From CAZSDW01 sp964605705 (lineage in GTDB: Bacteria; Fidelibacterota; UBA2242), in NCBI GenBank assembly GCA_964605705.1, contig CAZSDW010000027.1:1-47200 (forward strand): DNA of 47,200 nucleotides, in the 5' to 3' direction. A model generated the notes under the pieces. It did not search any database and had not been told where the DNA came from. It was given only the letters and a program-made list of their open reading frames with translations. The translations under genes and the position numbers were made by a program. Below, piece after piece: positions 33,902 through 43,492 of this stretch (the stretch's first letter is position 1; every line of letters starts with the position of its first letter).

Positions 33902-34696
33902 TTATCGCCTTAACAGGGTAGATCGAATGATTCCGTCTTTGGTAATAATTAAACGAGTCGGGATTCCGGCGTTCCCTAACGGTCCCAGTCGCTTGTTGTT
34001 CAGGAACAGCTGAACCTTGGTGGGTCTGCCAATCCGAACATCAAACTGGTTATCGGCGATCCATTCCCGGCGGATATTAGGCAGGTAATTGGCTTCGGTA
34101 GTATCCCTTTCATCAGTGACGACTCGCACCCAGCATGTATCGCTGGTGGTCATGACCAGAGACAGCAATTCGGGTATTGCTTCGGGAGGAGCTGTTTCAG
34201 TAACAGTATTTTCTTTGACAGTACTGACCGTGTCCAAAGCTTCTGCCGGTTTTGGAATTTCCTGGAATGTATTATTCTTGGGTGCCGGTTTATTCTTCTC
34301 CTCTTCCATCAGGACCTGTTTCAATACGGATATAAGAAAAATAACTATGACAAGAATGGTTGTTATTGCCGCAACATTTCGTTTTTTATTACTCTCGACA
34401 ATCGGTCCGTTTTTAGGTGAAAGAAAGGATGATTCCAGTTCTTCCTTAACAGGCTCTTTATGTTCGGTTTCTTTACCGATAAACTTTTCATATTCGTGCA
34501 GTATCTTTTTCGGATCTGCGTTCAGTTCCTGAGCATAGGCGCGGATAAAAAGTCGAACATAGGTCTCAGGTAATTTGGAAAAATCCCCGGATTCGAAGGC
34601 AATTAAGGTCGCTTTATTAATTTTGGTTTTATTAGAGATCTGTTCAAGGGATATTCCGAGTGATTCTCGACGTTTTTTCAGTTCTTCATAAAACAT
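33902..34696 (-). CDS. rodZ: RodZ-like helix-turn-helix membrane protein
   Basis: A 264-residue protein. Residues ~1-75 are an Xre-type HTH (LKKRRESLGISLEQISNKTK, AFESGDFSKLPETYVRLFIR) as in RodZ, where it binds MreB. One transmembrane helix follows (about 107-128), then a Pro/Glu/Thr-rich linker and a C-terminal DUF4115-like beta domain (CWVRVVTDERDTTEANYLPN, FDVRIGRPTKVQLFLNNKRL). The order matches RodZ of rod-shaped cells, acting in MreB-directed elongation. mreB is not in the window. The symbol is by architecture; a different HTH-DUF4115 role is possible. Confidence 0.85.
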   Translation of the reverse strand: MFYEELKKRRESLGISLEQISNKTKINKATLIAFESGDFSKLPETYVRLFIRAYAQELNADPKKILHEYEKFIGKETEHKEPVKEELESSFLSPKNGPIVESNKKRNVAAITTILVIVIFLISVLKQVLMEEEKNKPAPKNNTFQEIPKPAEALDTVSTVKENTVTETAPPEAIPELLSLVMTTSDTCWVRVVTDERDTTEANYLPNIRREWIADNQFDVRIGRPTKVQLFLNNKRLGPLGNAGIPTRLIITKDGIIRSTLLRR

Positions 34697-34771
34697 AATT
34701 GAAACCTGATTTTACTTATCATTTAACAAAACTAATATTGGAAATATTATTATCAAATTCAATGAAAAGTT

Positions 34772-35374
34772 TTACAGCAGAGTCATTATTTTATATTTGC
34801 AGACTTGGACGAATTTAGCGATCGGGAAGCCTACGACATTGTAAAAACAACCGTCGATTTTATGGACAAAAATCGCACTGTAGTCCTGAATTCCATAGGA
34901 ACCGGCTTTGTCGAATGGGGCATAATTATCGACGTAGTGGATGATTTCCTGCTCAGATAGTTTGCGGAAGCTGACATCGGTTTTCTCGAAGTCAGTGAAA
35001 TATTTTCCATTGTCCGAGTTGAATACCGAATACCCGGTAAAAACCTGATGGGTGACACCGCTGAGCATTTTCAGCATTTCAATCGCATGAGTTCGATCGC
35101 TTGGCTTTTCGAGAATATGTTCGTCTATAACGACAATGGTGTCGGCGCCTACAATCCAGGCATTTTTATAATGTGTTGCGACGTCCCGGGCTTTTTGCAC
35201 TGCGTGGAGTTGAACGAGTTCCGCCGGACTCTTATCATGATTATTGGGTTCGTGATAGGTTGAGGGATGAGCCTGAAATTTAATCCCTGCCAATTCGAAT
35301 ATTTCTTTACGCCGGGGCGATATTGTTGCCAGAATTAATGGCTTATTGTACCAATTAAGGATCGGTTCAATCAT
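34772..35374 (-). CDS. maf: Maf family nucleoside triphosphate pyrophosphatase
   Basis: A 200-residue Maf/HAM1-fold enzyme that hydrolyses NTPs to NMP and PPi and removes non-canonical nucleotides. Visible: ILATISPRRKEIFELAG at 14-30 (the usual Ser of LASxSPRR is Thr17), IVGADTIVVIDEHILEKP with catalytic-region Asp78, TGYSV (113-117) and DKAGSYGIQ (155-163). The DKAGSYGIQ form fits the YhdE (dTTP/UTP) group rather than the YceF group. Its stop lies 75 bases from the RodZ start, and its start overlaps the C25 peptidase stop by four bases. Confidence 0.95.
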   Translation of the reverse strand: MIEPILNWYNKPLILATISPRRKEIFELAGIKFQAHPSTYHEPNNHDKSPAELVQLHAVQKARDVATHYKNAWIVGADTIVVIDEHILEKPSDRTHAIEMLKMLSGVTHQVFTGYSVFNSDNGKYFTDFEKTDVSFRKLSEQEIIHYVDNYAPFDKAGSYGIQDYSAIFVHKIDGCFYNVVGFPIAKFVQVCKYKIMTLL

Positions 35375-38300
35375 CCTGCTTTTACCATTTTTCCGATGAA
35401 GCGAGCCCTGGTTTGCGATTCGCTGGATGTTGCTTTCATTTTATAGATATAGATACCTTTGGCAACCCGATCTCCGAAGTCGTCCTCTCCATCCCAGTTA
35501 ATGGTGTTGAATCCGGGAAGGAATAACTGCTCGGTGTCCAGGGTTCGGATTTTTAATCCCCTGACCGTGTAAATTGAACATTCAATGGATGCCGGATGGG
35601 TGACGACAAAAGTTATATCGGTAGTGGTTGAAAAAGGATTGGGGAAGTTGACCACTCGCTCGAGGCTAAAATCGCTGTCTGACAACAGGCTGAATGTGCA
35701 ATTTTCTGTGGTCGAATTGTTACCATTATCCCACGCTGTTACAGAAAATTGGTGATCACCCGCATCGAGGTTGGGCATTGGAAAAATGACAATTCCTGAA
35801 GAATCGCTATCAGTATTGTAGGTAAAATATTCGGTTATAATGTATGTCTCATCGAGGTTATCATCGAAAGTTACTGAAATATCGTGTCCCATTTTTCCAG
35901 CGATATTGATTCCGATGGGATCATGAATGGTGACTTCAATCTGGTTTTCCGGAGTCACGACATCTCCGTTTTTAAAATTTAAATCGACAAATCCGATTTC
36001 GATATCCGGTCCGGTTGTGTCAATTACGGATTCCGATCCGGCAAAAAAAACAGGATTATAAAATCCGCCAACCTCAATATCGGTTTCTTCATTCCAGCCG
36101 GTAATTGTGATCTTTCCGCCAAGTCCCGCATAATTTAGATCTTTCGGAATATAAAATTTTGAGGAAAATTGTCCCTTACTGATATTCACTAAACCGGAAT
36201 AGAGGACTTCGCCCGGCAGGATATAGGATAATGAGTTTTCTTTATTATATCCGTTAATATAGTTCCGTGTCACTCTCCGTTCACTATCATATAATTTTAA
36301 AATTCCCACGCCATCATAAGCAGTGATGATATTATCAACGGTGCCACTTACCCGGATATTTGATAATGTTTTTAGCGTGTCGGACTGCAGAGATTCGAAC
36401 TCGACACTATTATAGGGTAATGCAAGATAGAGCGCCGGATCACCAAAAAGGACATATTTTTCATTGTTTATATTAATTCCACTACCCACGGAAGAGATAT
36501 TCTGTAATACCTGACCAATCCGGATTCGGTTGGCTGTTTTGTCATTAAATAAATTAGTAATCCAGCTGTTCACAAAACTGGCATTATGGATTCCATATGT
36601 GGCTCTTGTGGCAGCCAGTGCTGCAATACCGCCATCATCGGATTCCAGAACCAGTGCTTCCGGAAAACAACTTCCCGAAATATCATCAAACTGACCCCAA
36701 CTGCAGGTTCCGGCGATCCAGAAAGGCAGCTTCATGCCGGTATTAATAAGACCCAGATCGCGGTTCATTTCAAGGATATATTCCTGAGCCCAGACCGTCG
36801 GGCTGCCATGACCAAAATAGTTGATCAGTACGGTTCCATCTTCAATCTGCTTCAATAAAGCGATAGTAGCATCCGGTTTCCTGACACCGTAAGATGTTGC
36901 GTCCTGAACTTCGGGGTATTCTAAAAGATATAATTTCTTAAGATTGATGGTTTTGGGCAGGTAGTTAGCAATTTTATTTTCCGTATCGAGAATATGCTCC
37001 TGTTCATCTTTTTGGGGGCGTACCGGATCATCTGCGATAAGCGTAATTGTATTGCGCCAGTCGCCGTAAATTGGATCAAGGATATAAGAGCGGATTTTAT
37101 CTACTGCTGCTTGTGCCTCGTCTGCAGTTCGCGCATTAATTCTTCCGATTGCCAGATCCATTTTGTTATCAGGTCCATTGACATAGGTGAAACGCATATC
37201 GGTGGCATACGAATTGAAACCGGAATATCCCGTTGTAGATTCAACCTGATAAGTCATAATCAGATCACCGGCTTCTGATTCGATATGCCTGTAATCAAAG
37301 GTTCCATCGCCAAGTAAGAGGACAAATTCCGGAGGAATAGTCCAGTTATTCAAAGCATAGGTCAGAAATTGCCGAATTGCATGAGGATCAATTACATCAG
37401 CGTTGAATTCCCGCAATATCTGACTTTGCAGAACAACCAGTGTACTGAGCCTGTCCTTTTCACGAACTTCCTGACTGTGAAGATGAGCTAGATCCTGTGC
37501 CGCCGTCTGAAATTTTTCATTAGTGATGATAATATACTGTGCGCTCAGATCGTTTCTGCGAATCGTATTCCATTGAGGATTATCAATTTTTGCTATTTGC
37601 TCAGGAACCCTGACACGCGCCGATCGGGTAATCAAATAATGAGCCCGGTCGGTTAGCGTACTTTCCATTTGAAATCGCAGATTGTCGTTGCCTACGACGC
37701 CGAGTTTCTGGATCGCCACATTTGCCCAATCAGTTATATCGTAAATGATGGGATCCGTAAAATCAATATCACTGATTCGGTATTCGACATTACCGATTTC
37801 CGCGGGTCCCCAAAAATCCAATTCCGCTTCCCGTGGCTTTAATGGTGCTTCGTACTGGAATTCGAAGTAATCCAGAAATGCCTCCCCTGAAGAATTTGAC
37901 GAATTATAGCTTATTTTGACAATATTGTATCCCGGTTTAAGTGAGGTATTTAAAGTTTTTGATGAAACATACCATTCACTGGATGACCAGGAATAAACTG
38001 GATCCGGCTCACTATTCAGATATAATTTAAAATTATGGACCGTTTCATTATTGGCGCCGCGTGTCTTCCAGGACATTTTTACAGGATAGGTATAAGCAAC
38101 CGGGTATTCATCGCCGGGTTCTGGAATTTGGAAAATAACAGAGACACTTGAACCGGATCCGTTGAATTTTTCGCCGTACCAGTCTTTGCCGGAACGTAAG
38201 AAGTTGCTGAGTTCCAGTTCGTGCCGGTCAATTTTTTCAGTACTTGTAACGGTGAAATCAGCCGCGGTTGACAGACTTTCTTTGGAAATTATCGATTTTG

Positions 38301-39306
38301 GAGAGCCTGGTTCATCAGCGATAAGCAGCCAATAATAGTTTACATCTGAATAGCTATTTCTGCTAAAATTCAACTGACCACTGGCATCGGAATCAACGCC
38401 ACTGCTCGATCTGCCGTAAAACAGGATATTGTCGCCATTACCCAATAAACCGGTTTGACTGCTTTCAATTTTTCGGGCATTTTCAACAAGGTTTTCTAAT
38501 ACATCGATGCCGGATATTCCACTTATCTCTCTGCCACCCGTGGCATTGGAATAGAGATAGATTCGATTGATATCCAACGGTTCGTCACTCAGACCTTCAA
38601 TAAGCAGGTCATGGTAACTGATTTTGTAAATGCCATTCTCTTTCACGGTAACTTTGAACCATTGTCCGGTTGGGTAAGTAACCTGTTTTGCCAAGCTTTT
38701 TTCCGGTCTTATTTCCCATTGTTGCAGGAATTTTTTATTAATAAACGGATATTCAGAATTTTGTGTTTTTATAGGTACAACGCTTTTTTGATAGGTCCTT
38801 TTTCTCATGTAATTGACAGTTACATTAAAAGATCGAATCAATTGAATTTTATCCGAACTTATAACGCGAACCGGATAGATTACCAGATCACCGGCAGGAG
38901 AAAAGCGGTAAAAGCCAATATCTGAAATGTCGTAAATGGGTTTCGAATTAATGGCTTGGATGTCATCCCGGGTCAATGCTTTCTGAAGTGTAATCTCTTG
39001 CGTAACGATGCCAGATATTTCCACCTGGGGTCTGTCTGCACTCGGTAATACCAGAGGAAACGTCCAGAAGGGAATGGACAGCCTGTCAGAAATTTCGACA
39101 AGATCAGCCACTCCCAGATTAAAACTGCTGTGATTGCCGGGGTACCGATCAGTATGACGCCATTCAAATTTTGCGGAGTCGGTGGCTGTAAACGAAATTT
39201 TATTTTCATCTTCCTGAATAATGGTATATTGAACTGCCAGAATAGGAATATTGATAAGTATAACCAGGATTAAAAATCGGACTGGAATTATTGAATATTT
39301 TTTCAT
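35371..39306 (-). CDS. C25 family cysteine peptidase, PorU-like, with C-terminal sorting-type domain
   Basis: ATG 39306 gives a signal peptide (MKKYSIIPVRFLILVILINI), so the protein is 1,311 residues rather than the longer frame from 39348. The gingipain-type peptidase domain holds the His-Cys pair: H833 in NYFGHGSPTVWAQEY and C868 in GTCSWGQFDD. This matches PorU, the sortase of the type IX secretion system, in which substrates' C-terminal domains are cut and attached. The last ~90 residues (NFPNPFSTTTDITFVV ... GIYIYKMKA) form a FlgD-like/type A sorting Ig domain. So it may be either the sortase or a T9SS cargo gingipain; family length favours PorU. Other por genes are not in the window. 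Confidence 0.85.
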   Translation of the reverse strand: MKKYSIIPVRFLILVILINIPILAVQYTIIQEDENKISFTATDSAKFEWRHTDRYPGNHSSFNLGVADLVEISDRLSIPFWTFPLVLPSADRPQVEISGIVTQEITLQKALTRDDIQAINSKPIYDISDIGFYRFSPAGDLVIYPVRVISSDKIQLIRSFNVTVNYMRKRTYQKSVVPIKTQNSEYPFINKKFLQQWEIRPEKSLAKQVTYPTGQWFKVTVKENGIYKISYHDLLIEGLSDEPLDINRIYLYSNATGGREISGISGIDVLENLVENARKIESSQTGLLGNGDNILFYGRSSSGVDSDASGQLNFSRNSYSDVNYYWLLIADEPGSPKSIISKESLSTAADFTVTSTEKIDRHELELSNFLRSGKDWYGEKFNGSGSSVSVIFQIPEPGDEYPVAYTYPVKMSWKTRGANNETVHNFKLYLNSEPDPVYSWSSSEWYVSSKTLNTSLKPGYNIVKISYNSSNSSGEAFLDYFEFQYEAPLKPREAELDFWGPAEIGNVEYRISDIDFTDPIIYDITDWANVAIQKLGVVGNDNLRFQMESTLTDRAHYLITRSARVRVPEQIAKIDNPQWNTIRRNDLSAQYIIITNEKFQTAAQDLAHLHSQEVREKDRLSTLVVLQSQILREFNADVIDPHAIRQFLTYALNNWTIPPEFVLLLGDGTFDYRHIESEAGDLIMTYQVESTTGYSGFNSYATDMRFTYVNGPDNKMDLAIGRINARTADEAQAAVDKIRSYILDPIYGDWRNTITLIADDPVRPQKDEQEHILDTENKIANYLPKTINLKKLYLLEYPEVQDATSYGVRKPDATIALLKQIEDGTVLINYFGHGSPTVWAQEYILEMNRDLGLINTGMKLPFWIAGTCSWGQFDDISGSCFPEALVLESDDGGIAALAATRATYGIHNASFVNSWITNLFNDKTANRIRIGQVLQNISSVGSGININNEKYVLFGDPALYLALPYNSVEFESLQSDTLKTLSNIRVSGTVDNIITAYDGVGILKLYDSERRVTRNYINGYNKENSLSYILPGEVLYSGLVNISKGQFSSKFYIPKDLNYAGLGGKITITGWNEETDIEVGGFYNPVFFAGSESVIDTTGPDIEIGFVDLNFKNGDVVTPENQIEVTIHDPIGINIAGKMGHDISVTFDDNLDETYIITEYFTYNTDSDSSGIVIFPMPNLDAGDHQFSVTAWDNGNNSTTENCTFSLLSDSDFSLERVVNFPNPFSTTTDITFVVTHPASIECSIYTVRGLKIRTLDTEQLFLPGFNTINWDGEDDFGDRVAKGIYIYKMKATSSESQTRARFIGKMVKAG

Positions 39307-39553
39307 GATAATTGAAGGAAATTTAAGTTCCAATTTGCTGATTCGCAATATATCAAAAATGATTGCTCAAGAATTTCAATAATTTTAAAGCGAAATTGTT
39401 CCACTAAAAGGTGAATCGTTATGGTTCAAAATTGAAAATATATTAATCGGCAATGATCAAGAATATGATACTGCCTAAATCTATGATTTGCCTTGCATAA
39501 GGGGTCGTGAAAAAGTAAATTTACCTGCTTTATTGAATTTGAATAAAAAAGCC

Positions 39554-40876
39554 ATGTTAGAACAGTTACAGGAAAGTCTCGGAAAAATAGTCAGAACCCT
39601 CCGAAGCGAAGGGAAGATAACGGAAAATAATATCCGTGAGACGCTGCGTTCTGTTCGGCGGTCGCTGCTCGAAGCGGATGTCAATTACAAAGTCGTTAAA
39701 GAATTTATCGAAGCCGTTCAGGATAAAGCCGTCGGTGTTTCAGTCACTAAGAGCCTGACTCCCGGGCAACAGGTCGTAAAGATTTTTAATGATGAATTAA
39801 CCCGGCTTCTTGGTGCAAAGCAATATCAGTTGAAGACAGCTTCCATGCCACCTACAGTGATCCTTCTAGCCGGACTGCAAGGTTGCGGAAAAACGACTTT
39901 TGCCGCGAAATTGGCTCTTAAATTGAAGAAACAAAATCATAAACCATTACTGGTGTCTGTCGATGTTTATCGTCCGGCAGCGCTGCAGCAGCTGGAAGTA
40001 TTAGGTGAACAGATTGGCGTTCCCGTATTCTCAGAAAAATCCAAAGTAGTTAAACGGGCGACCGAAGCTGTGAATTTTGCCCGTCAGCATCATCTGGATA
40101 CGGTTATTATTGATACAGCCGGAAGATTACATATCGATAAAGATATGATGAAAGAACTGGCTGAGTTGAAAAAAGCCCTAAAACCTCAGAATATCCTCTT
40201 TGTGGCAGATGGTATGACCGGTCAGGATGCTGTTAATACCGCCGCTGCATTTAATGAAGCGCTAGGAATTGACGGTATTGTTCTGACCAAAATGGACAGT
40301 GATACTCGCGGCGGAGCGGCGTTGTCGATAGTCTCGGTGACGAAAAAACCGATTATGTATATTGGAACCGGTGAAAAACCGGAGAACATCGAAGTTTTTT
40401 ATCCTGACAGAATCGCCAATCGAATTCTCGGAATGGGCGATGTGGTTTCACTGGTGGAAAAAGTCCAGGCATCAGTGGATGCTGAACAGGCTGAAAAACT
40501 CCAGAAGAAACTTCTGAAGCAACAATTTACCCTGGAAGATTATCTTGAACAATTGAAGCAGATCAAAAAAATGGGACCCATCGGTGATTTACTGGAGATG
40601 GTTCCCGGATTTTCAAAATTAAAATCAAAAAATATCAAAGTTGATGACAGAGAGCTGAATCGAGCTGAGGTCATTATACAGTCAATGACCCGGATAGAAC
40701 GTCAGAAACCTTCAATCATTGACGGCAGTCGTCGGAAAAGAATTGCCCGTGGGAGCGGTACTCAAGCCAGTGACGTCAACCGCCTGTTAAATCAGTACTG
40801 GCAATTAGTAAAAATGACCAAGCAGATGAGTAAAGTGAAATTACCCAGAAACCTCTCTGCTTTAGGATTAGGATAA
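39554..40876 (+). CDS. ffh: Signal recognition particle GTPase Ffh
   Basis: The 440-residue SRP54 homologue that binds signal sequences of nascent chains and 4.5S RNA. The frame is open from 39488, but ATG 39554 (MLEQLQESLGKIVRTLRSEG) matches the family start. N domain 1-90, then the G domain with GLQGCGKTTF (107-116), DVYRPAALQQL, IIDTAGRLHID and TKMDSDTRGGAALS. The M domain follows (about 300-440) with the RNA-binding SRRKRIARGSGT motif and a methionine-rich tail (MTKQMSKVKLPRNL). It heads the ribosomal operon and is 19 bases before rpsP. Confidence 0.98.
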   Translation: MLEQLQESLGKIVRTLRSEGKITENNIRETLRSVRRSLLEADVNYKVVKEFIEAVQDKAVGVSVTKSLTPGQQVVKIFNDELTRLLGAKQYQLKTASMPPTVILLAGLQGCGKTTFAAKLALKLKKQNHKPLLVSVDVYRPAALQQLEVLGEQIGVPVFSEKSKVVKRATEAVNFARQHHLDTVIIDTAGRLHIDKDMMKELAELKKALKPQNILFVADGMTGQDAVNTAAAFNEALGIDGIVLTKMDSDTRGGAALSIVSVTKKPIMYIGTGEKPENIEVFYPDRIANRILGMGDVVSLVEKVQASVDAEQAEKLQKKLLKQQFTLEDYLEQLKQIKKMGPIGDLLEMVPGFSKLKSKNIKVDDRELNRAEVIIQSMTRIERQKPSIIDGSRRKRIARGSGTQASDVNRLLNQYWQLVKMTKQMSKVKLPRNLSALGLG

Positions 40877-40895
40877 TAACACAAAGGAGGAAATA

Positions 40896-41552
40896 TTGGC
40901 AGTTAGAATTAGATTACTTCGTATGGGGAGAAAGAAAAATCCCTATTACCGTATTGTGGTAATGGATTCCCGGACACGTCGAGATGGTCGTTATCTGGAT
41001 AAGGTTGGTTCCTATAATCCGGTTGAAAAACCGGCAGAAGTAAAAATTGACAAAGAAAAGGTGCTTGATTGGTTAAAAAAAGGTGCTGAACCCAGTAAAA
41101 CGGTTTTTAATCTGTTACAAAAAGAAGGTATTGCACTGGATTGGCACTTGATCCGAAATAATGCCAGTGAGCAGGTTCGTAATGTCGAGTTGCAAAAATG
41201 GGAACTTGCCAGGAAGGTTCGCGAAGATAAAAAAGAAACCGTTAAAGAAACGATAAAGGTCGAGACTCCGGAACCGGTCATTGAGGAAGAAGTTCCTGTC
41301 ATCGAAGAAACTGCCGAGGTCAAGACTGAAGAAAAACCGGCAGAAACTGCTGAATCCATCACCGAGGAAGCTGTAACGGAAGAACCAGCAGTTGAGGTTG
41401 AGGAAGCTGCAATTGAAGAACCTATTGTTGAAGAAGTCGTAGAAGTGGCTGAACCGGTAGCAGAGATCAAACAGGATGCAGCGGAAAAGGTCGTAGAAAC
41501 TGAGCAAGCCCCGGATGCGCCGGCAGACGAAGAAAAGAAAGAGAACGAGTAA
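40896..41552 (+). CDS. rpsP: 30S ribosomal protein S16 with long acidic C-terminal extension
   Basis: Starts with TTG at 40896, preceded by AAAGGAGGAAATA, the only well-placed initiation signal. Residues 1-85 are a normal S16 (VRIRLLRMGRKKNPYYRIVV, RRDGRYLDKVGSYNP, DWLKKGAEPSKTVFNLL), which binds 16S rRNA and aids 30S assembly. Residues ~110-218 are a low-complexity Glu/Val/Pro/Ala tail (VEVEEAAIEEPIVEEVVEVA and the like), more than doubling the family's usual 80-100 residues. The tail is probably disordered and surface exposed. Its role is unknown. Confidence 0.96.
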   Translation: MAVRIRLLRMGRKKNPYYRIVVMDSRTRRDGRYLDKVGSYNPVEKPAEVKIDKEKVLDWLKKGAEPSKTVFNLLQKEGIALDWHLIRNNASEQVRNVELQKWELARKVREDKKETVKETIKVETPEPVIEEEVPVIEETAEVKTEEKPAETAESITEEAVTEEPAVEVEEAAIEEPIVEEVVEVAEPVAEIKQDAAEKVVETEQAPDAPADEEKKENE

Positions 41553-41670
41553 TCGCCACTGATCTGTTTTTTAATAATTTGTATTTTCTTGATAATTTTT
41601 TATTAAATTGTAACGATTACCTATTGATATAAATGATGTAATCAGAAACCAGTGATAAGGAGAAACAGTT

Positions 41671-41904
41671 ATGAAAGAATTCGTCGAGTATATTGTCACA
41701 AAATTGGTTGATCATCCAGAAGAGGTAAAGGTTACTCAGATTGACAGCGAAAAAACTGTTATCATGGAATTATCGGTTAAAGAAGGTGACCTGGGTAAGG
41801 TAATTGGGAAAAAGGGTCGCACCGCGAAAGCACTCAGAACTCTGTTGACAGCAGCAGCAGCCAAGCAGGGTCAAAAGCGGGCGATCTTGGAAATTATTGA
41901 ATAG
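41671..41904 (+). CDS. khpA: KH-domain RNA-binding protein KhpA
   Basis: A 77-residue single KH domain protein (YlqC/KhpA), preceded by AAGGAGAAA. Visible: EFVEYIVTKLVDHPEEVKV and the GxxG loop in GDLGKVIGKKGRTAKALRTL. It binds RNA and in Gram-positive bacteria partners KhpB in division control; in the rpsP-rimM-trmD operon its presence is standard. Ends in TAG six bases before rimM. A leader of 118 bases with no clear element separates it from rpsP. Confidence 0.96.
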   Translation: MKEFVEYIVTKLVDHPEEVKVTQIDSEKTVIMELSVKEGDLGKVIGKKGRTAKALRTLLTAAAAKQGQKRAILEIIE

Positions 41905-41910
41905 TTCTGG

Positions 41911-42414
41911 ATGGCTGAAGAGGCAGATTATCTTTTAGGATTTGTACAAAAAAGTCACGGTATAAAAGGTGAACTGCTGGTTTCATTGACCTCCCCTGAC
42001 ATTGAGTTTGAAAAAAGAATAGAAACCATTTGGTTAGGAGATAATTCTGACCATCTGCATCCTTGGAATGTGGAATCCTTTCATCTCCGGGGAAGCAGTG
42101 CTTTTTTAAAATTGAACGATGTTAATTCACGGGAAGAAGCAGATTATCTGAAGGGCATAAAAATCTTTGTACCGAAATCCTCGATCAGCCGGGAAAATCC
42201 GATTCAATTAATTGGATTTAAGGTGAAAGAGCTTAAAACACACAGCTTGCTGGGAGAAATCGTTGACATTGATCTGAATAGTGCTCAACAGAGATTGATA
42301 ATTGAAACCAACGATGGCGAACTGACAGTACCGTTTGTTGATGAATTTATTCATTCGATAGACTTTGATGAACAGGTTGTTGAAGTGACAGTGATGGATG
42401 GAATGGAATTGTAA
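41911..42414 (+). CDS. rimM: 16S rRNA processing protein RimM
   Basis: A 167-residue assembly factor for the 30S head that binds S19 and works close to S16. Visible: the N-terminal barrel (YLLGFVQKSHGIKGELLVSL), LRGSSAFLKLNDVNSREEAD, and the PRC-like C-terminal barrel with LLGEIVDIDLNSAQQ and LTVPFVDEFIHSIDFDEQVV. The stop directly abuts the trmD ATG, so the two are coupled. Confidence 0.97.
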   Translation: MAEEADYLLGFVQKSHGIKGELLVSLTSPDIEFEKRIETIWLGDNSDHLHPWNVESFHLRGSSAFLKLNDVNSREEADYLKGIKIFVPKSSISRENPIQLIGFKVKELKTHSLLGEIVDIDLNSAQQRLIIETNDGELTVPFVDEFIHSIDFDEQVVEVTVMDGMEL

Positions 42415-43134
42415 ATGACGATCTATTTTGTCACAATTTTTCCGGAAGTTATTACCGCTTATCTTTCGGAAAGTATGTTCAGAAAAGCAACGGTAAAGGA
42501 ACTGGTGGACTTTCATGTCTGGGATCTGCGGGATTTTACCCGGGATAAACACCGCCAGGTGGATGACACACCTTTTGGTGGTGGCGCCGGAATGGTATTA
42601 AAACCGGAACCCTTCTTTCGTGCTTATGATCAGATAAAAAAAATACAGGGTGAAAAGTCTTTCAGGGTCATCAGCCCTTCCCCGCAGGGTAAGGTTCTGG
42701 ATCATCAGAAAGCGACTGATCTGGCTGCGGGAGACGATCTGGTATTCTTCTGTGGTCATTACAAAGGAATCGACGAACGGGTTATCGAGAACCTGGTGGA
42801 TGAAGAGATCAGTATTGGCGATTATGTACTGACCGGAGGAGAACTTCCTGCGCTTGTCGTTGCTGATGCAGTCATCAGACACATACCCGGAGTTCTGAAT
42901 TCCTATGAATCTGCTCAGTCGGATTCATTTGCCGATCAGCTGCTGGAAGGTCCGATTTATACCCATCCCCGTGAATATCGCAATCTAAATGTGCCCGATA
43001 TTTTATTATCCGGGAATCATGCAAAAATCGATGAATGGCGTCATGAGCAACGCCTGAAACGAACACAAGAAAGACGTGAAGAGTTGTTAGAATCAAAAAC
43101 TGGAAAAAAGGATCTTGGAGGAAAAGATGGATAA
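42415..43134 (+). CDS. trmD: tRNA (guanine-37-N1)-methyltransferase TrmD
   Basis: A 239-residue SPOUT methyltransferase that makes m1G37 to prevent frameshifting. Visible: FVTIFPEVITAYLSESMF, VDDTPFGGGAGMVLKPEPFF, FCGHYKGIDERV and the trefoil-knot SAM site SIGDYVLTGGELPALVVADA. The C-terminal basic helix (RHEQRLKRTQERREELL) fits the tRNA-binding domain. The last eight bases overlap rplS (ATGGATAA). Confidence 0.98.
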   Translation: MTIYFVTIFPEVITAYLSESMFRKATVKELVDFHVWDLRDFTRDKHRQVDDTPFGGGAGMVLKPEPFFRAYDQIKKIQGEKSFRVISPSPQGKVLDHQKATDLAAGDDLVFFCGHYKGIDERVIENLVDEEISIGDYVLTGGELPALVVADAVIRHIPGVLNSYESAQSDSFADQLLEGPIYTHPREYRNLNVPDILLSGNHAKIDEWRHEQRLKRTQERREELLESKTGKKDLGGKDG

Positions 43135-43468
43135 ACTAGCTGCGGCTGCCGCAGATCAAATCAAAACAGATATTCCTGAATTCAAAGCAGGCGATACTGT
43201 CGCAGTCGAATATAAAATTATCGAGGGCAGCCGGGAGCGGATACAGCGTTTCCAGGGTGTCGTTATCGCCCGGAGTGGCGGTGGTATCAACGAAACTTTT
43301 ACTGTGCGTAAAATTTCAAACGGCATCGGTGTGGAACGTATCTTCCCATTGCATTCGCCGAAAATCAGCAGCATCGAACGCTTGACCATTGGAAAAGTTC
43401 GTCGTGCCAAACTCTATTATTTACGGAGTCTCAAAGGCAAAGCTGCCAAAATCAGGGAGAAAAGATAA
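43127..43468 (+). CDS. rplS: 50S ribosomal protein L19
   Basis: A 113-residue L19 at the 30S/50S interface. The frame opens with TTG at 43115, but ATG 43127, preceded by TTGGAGGAAAAG, is the start and overlaps the trmD stop by eight bases. Visible: FKAGDTVAVEYKIIEGSRER, QRFQGVVIARSGGGINETFT, SNGIGVERIFPLHSP and the basic tail VRRAKLYYLRSLKGKAAKIR. It closes the operon ahead of two terminators. Confidence 0.98.
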   Translation: MDKLAAAAADQIKTDIPEFKAGDTVAVEYKIIEGSRERIQRFQGVVIARSGGGINETFTVRKISNGIGVERIFPLHSPKISSIERLTIGKVRRAKLYYLRSLKGKAAKIREKR

Positions 43469-43492
43469 TCTCTGCCTGACCGGTATGGATTG

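Noticed and set aside
33741..34013. 90-residue plus-strand frame with a hydrophobic stretch and Cys
   Set aside because: It runs into the 3' end of the RodZ-like gene, has no ribosome site and no recognisable lipobox context.
34089..34532. 147-residue frame on the plus strand
   Set aside because: Antisense to the RodZ-like gene, whose HTH, membrane helix and C-terminal domain are clear.
41012..41507. Ser/Thr-rich or Phe-rich long frames on the minus strand opposite rpsP
   Set aside because: They are antisense shadows of the repetitive acidic tail codons (GAA/GAG/GTT) of S16; no ribosome site or family match.
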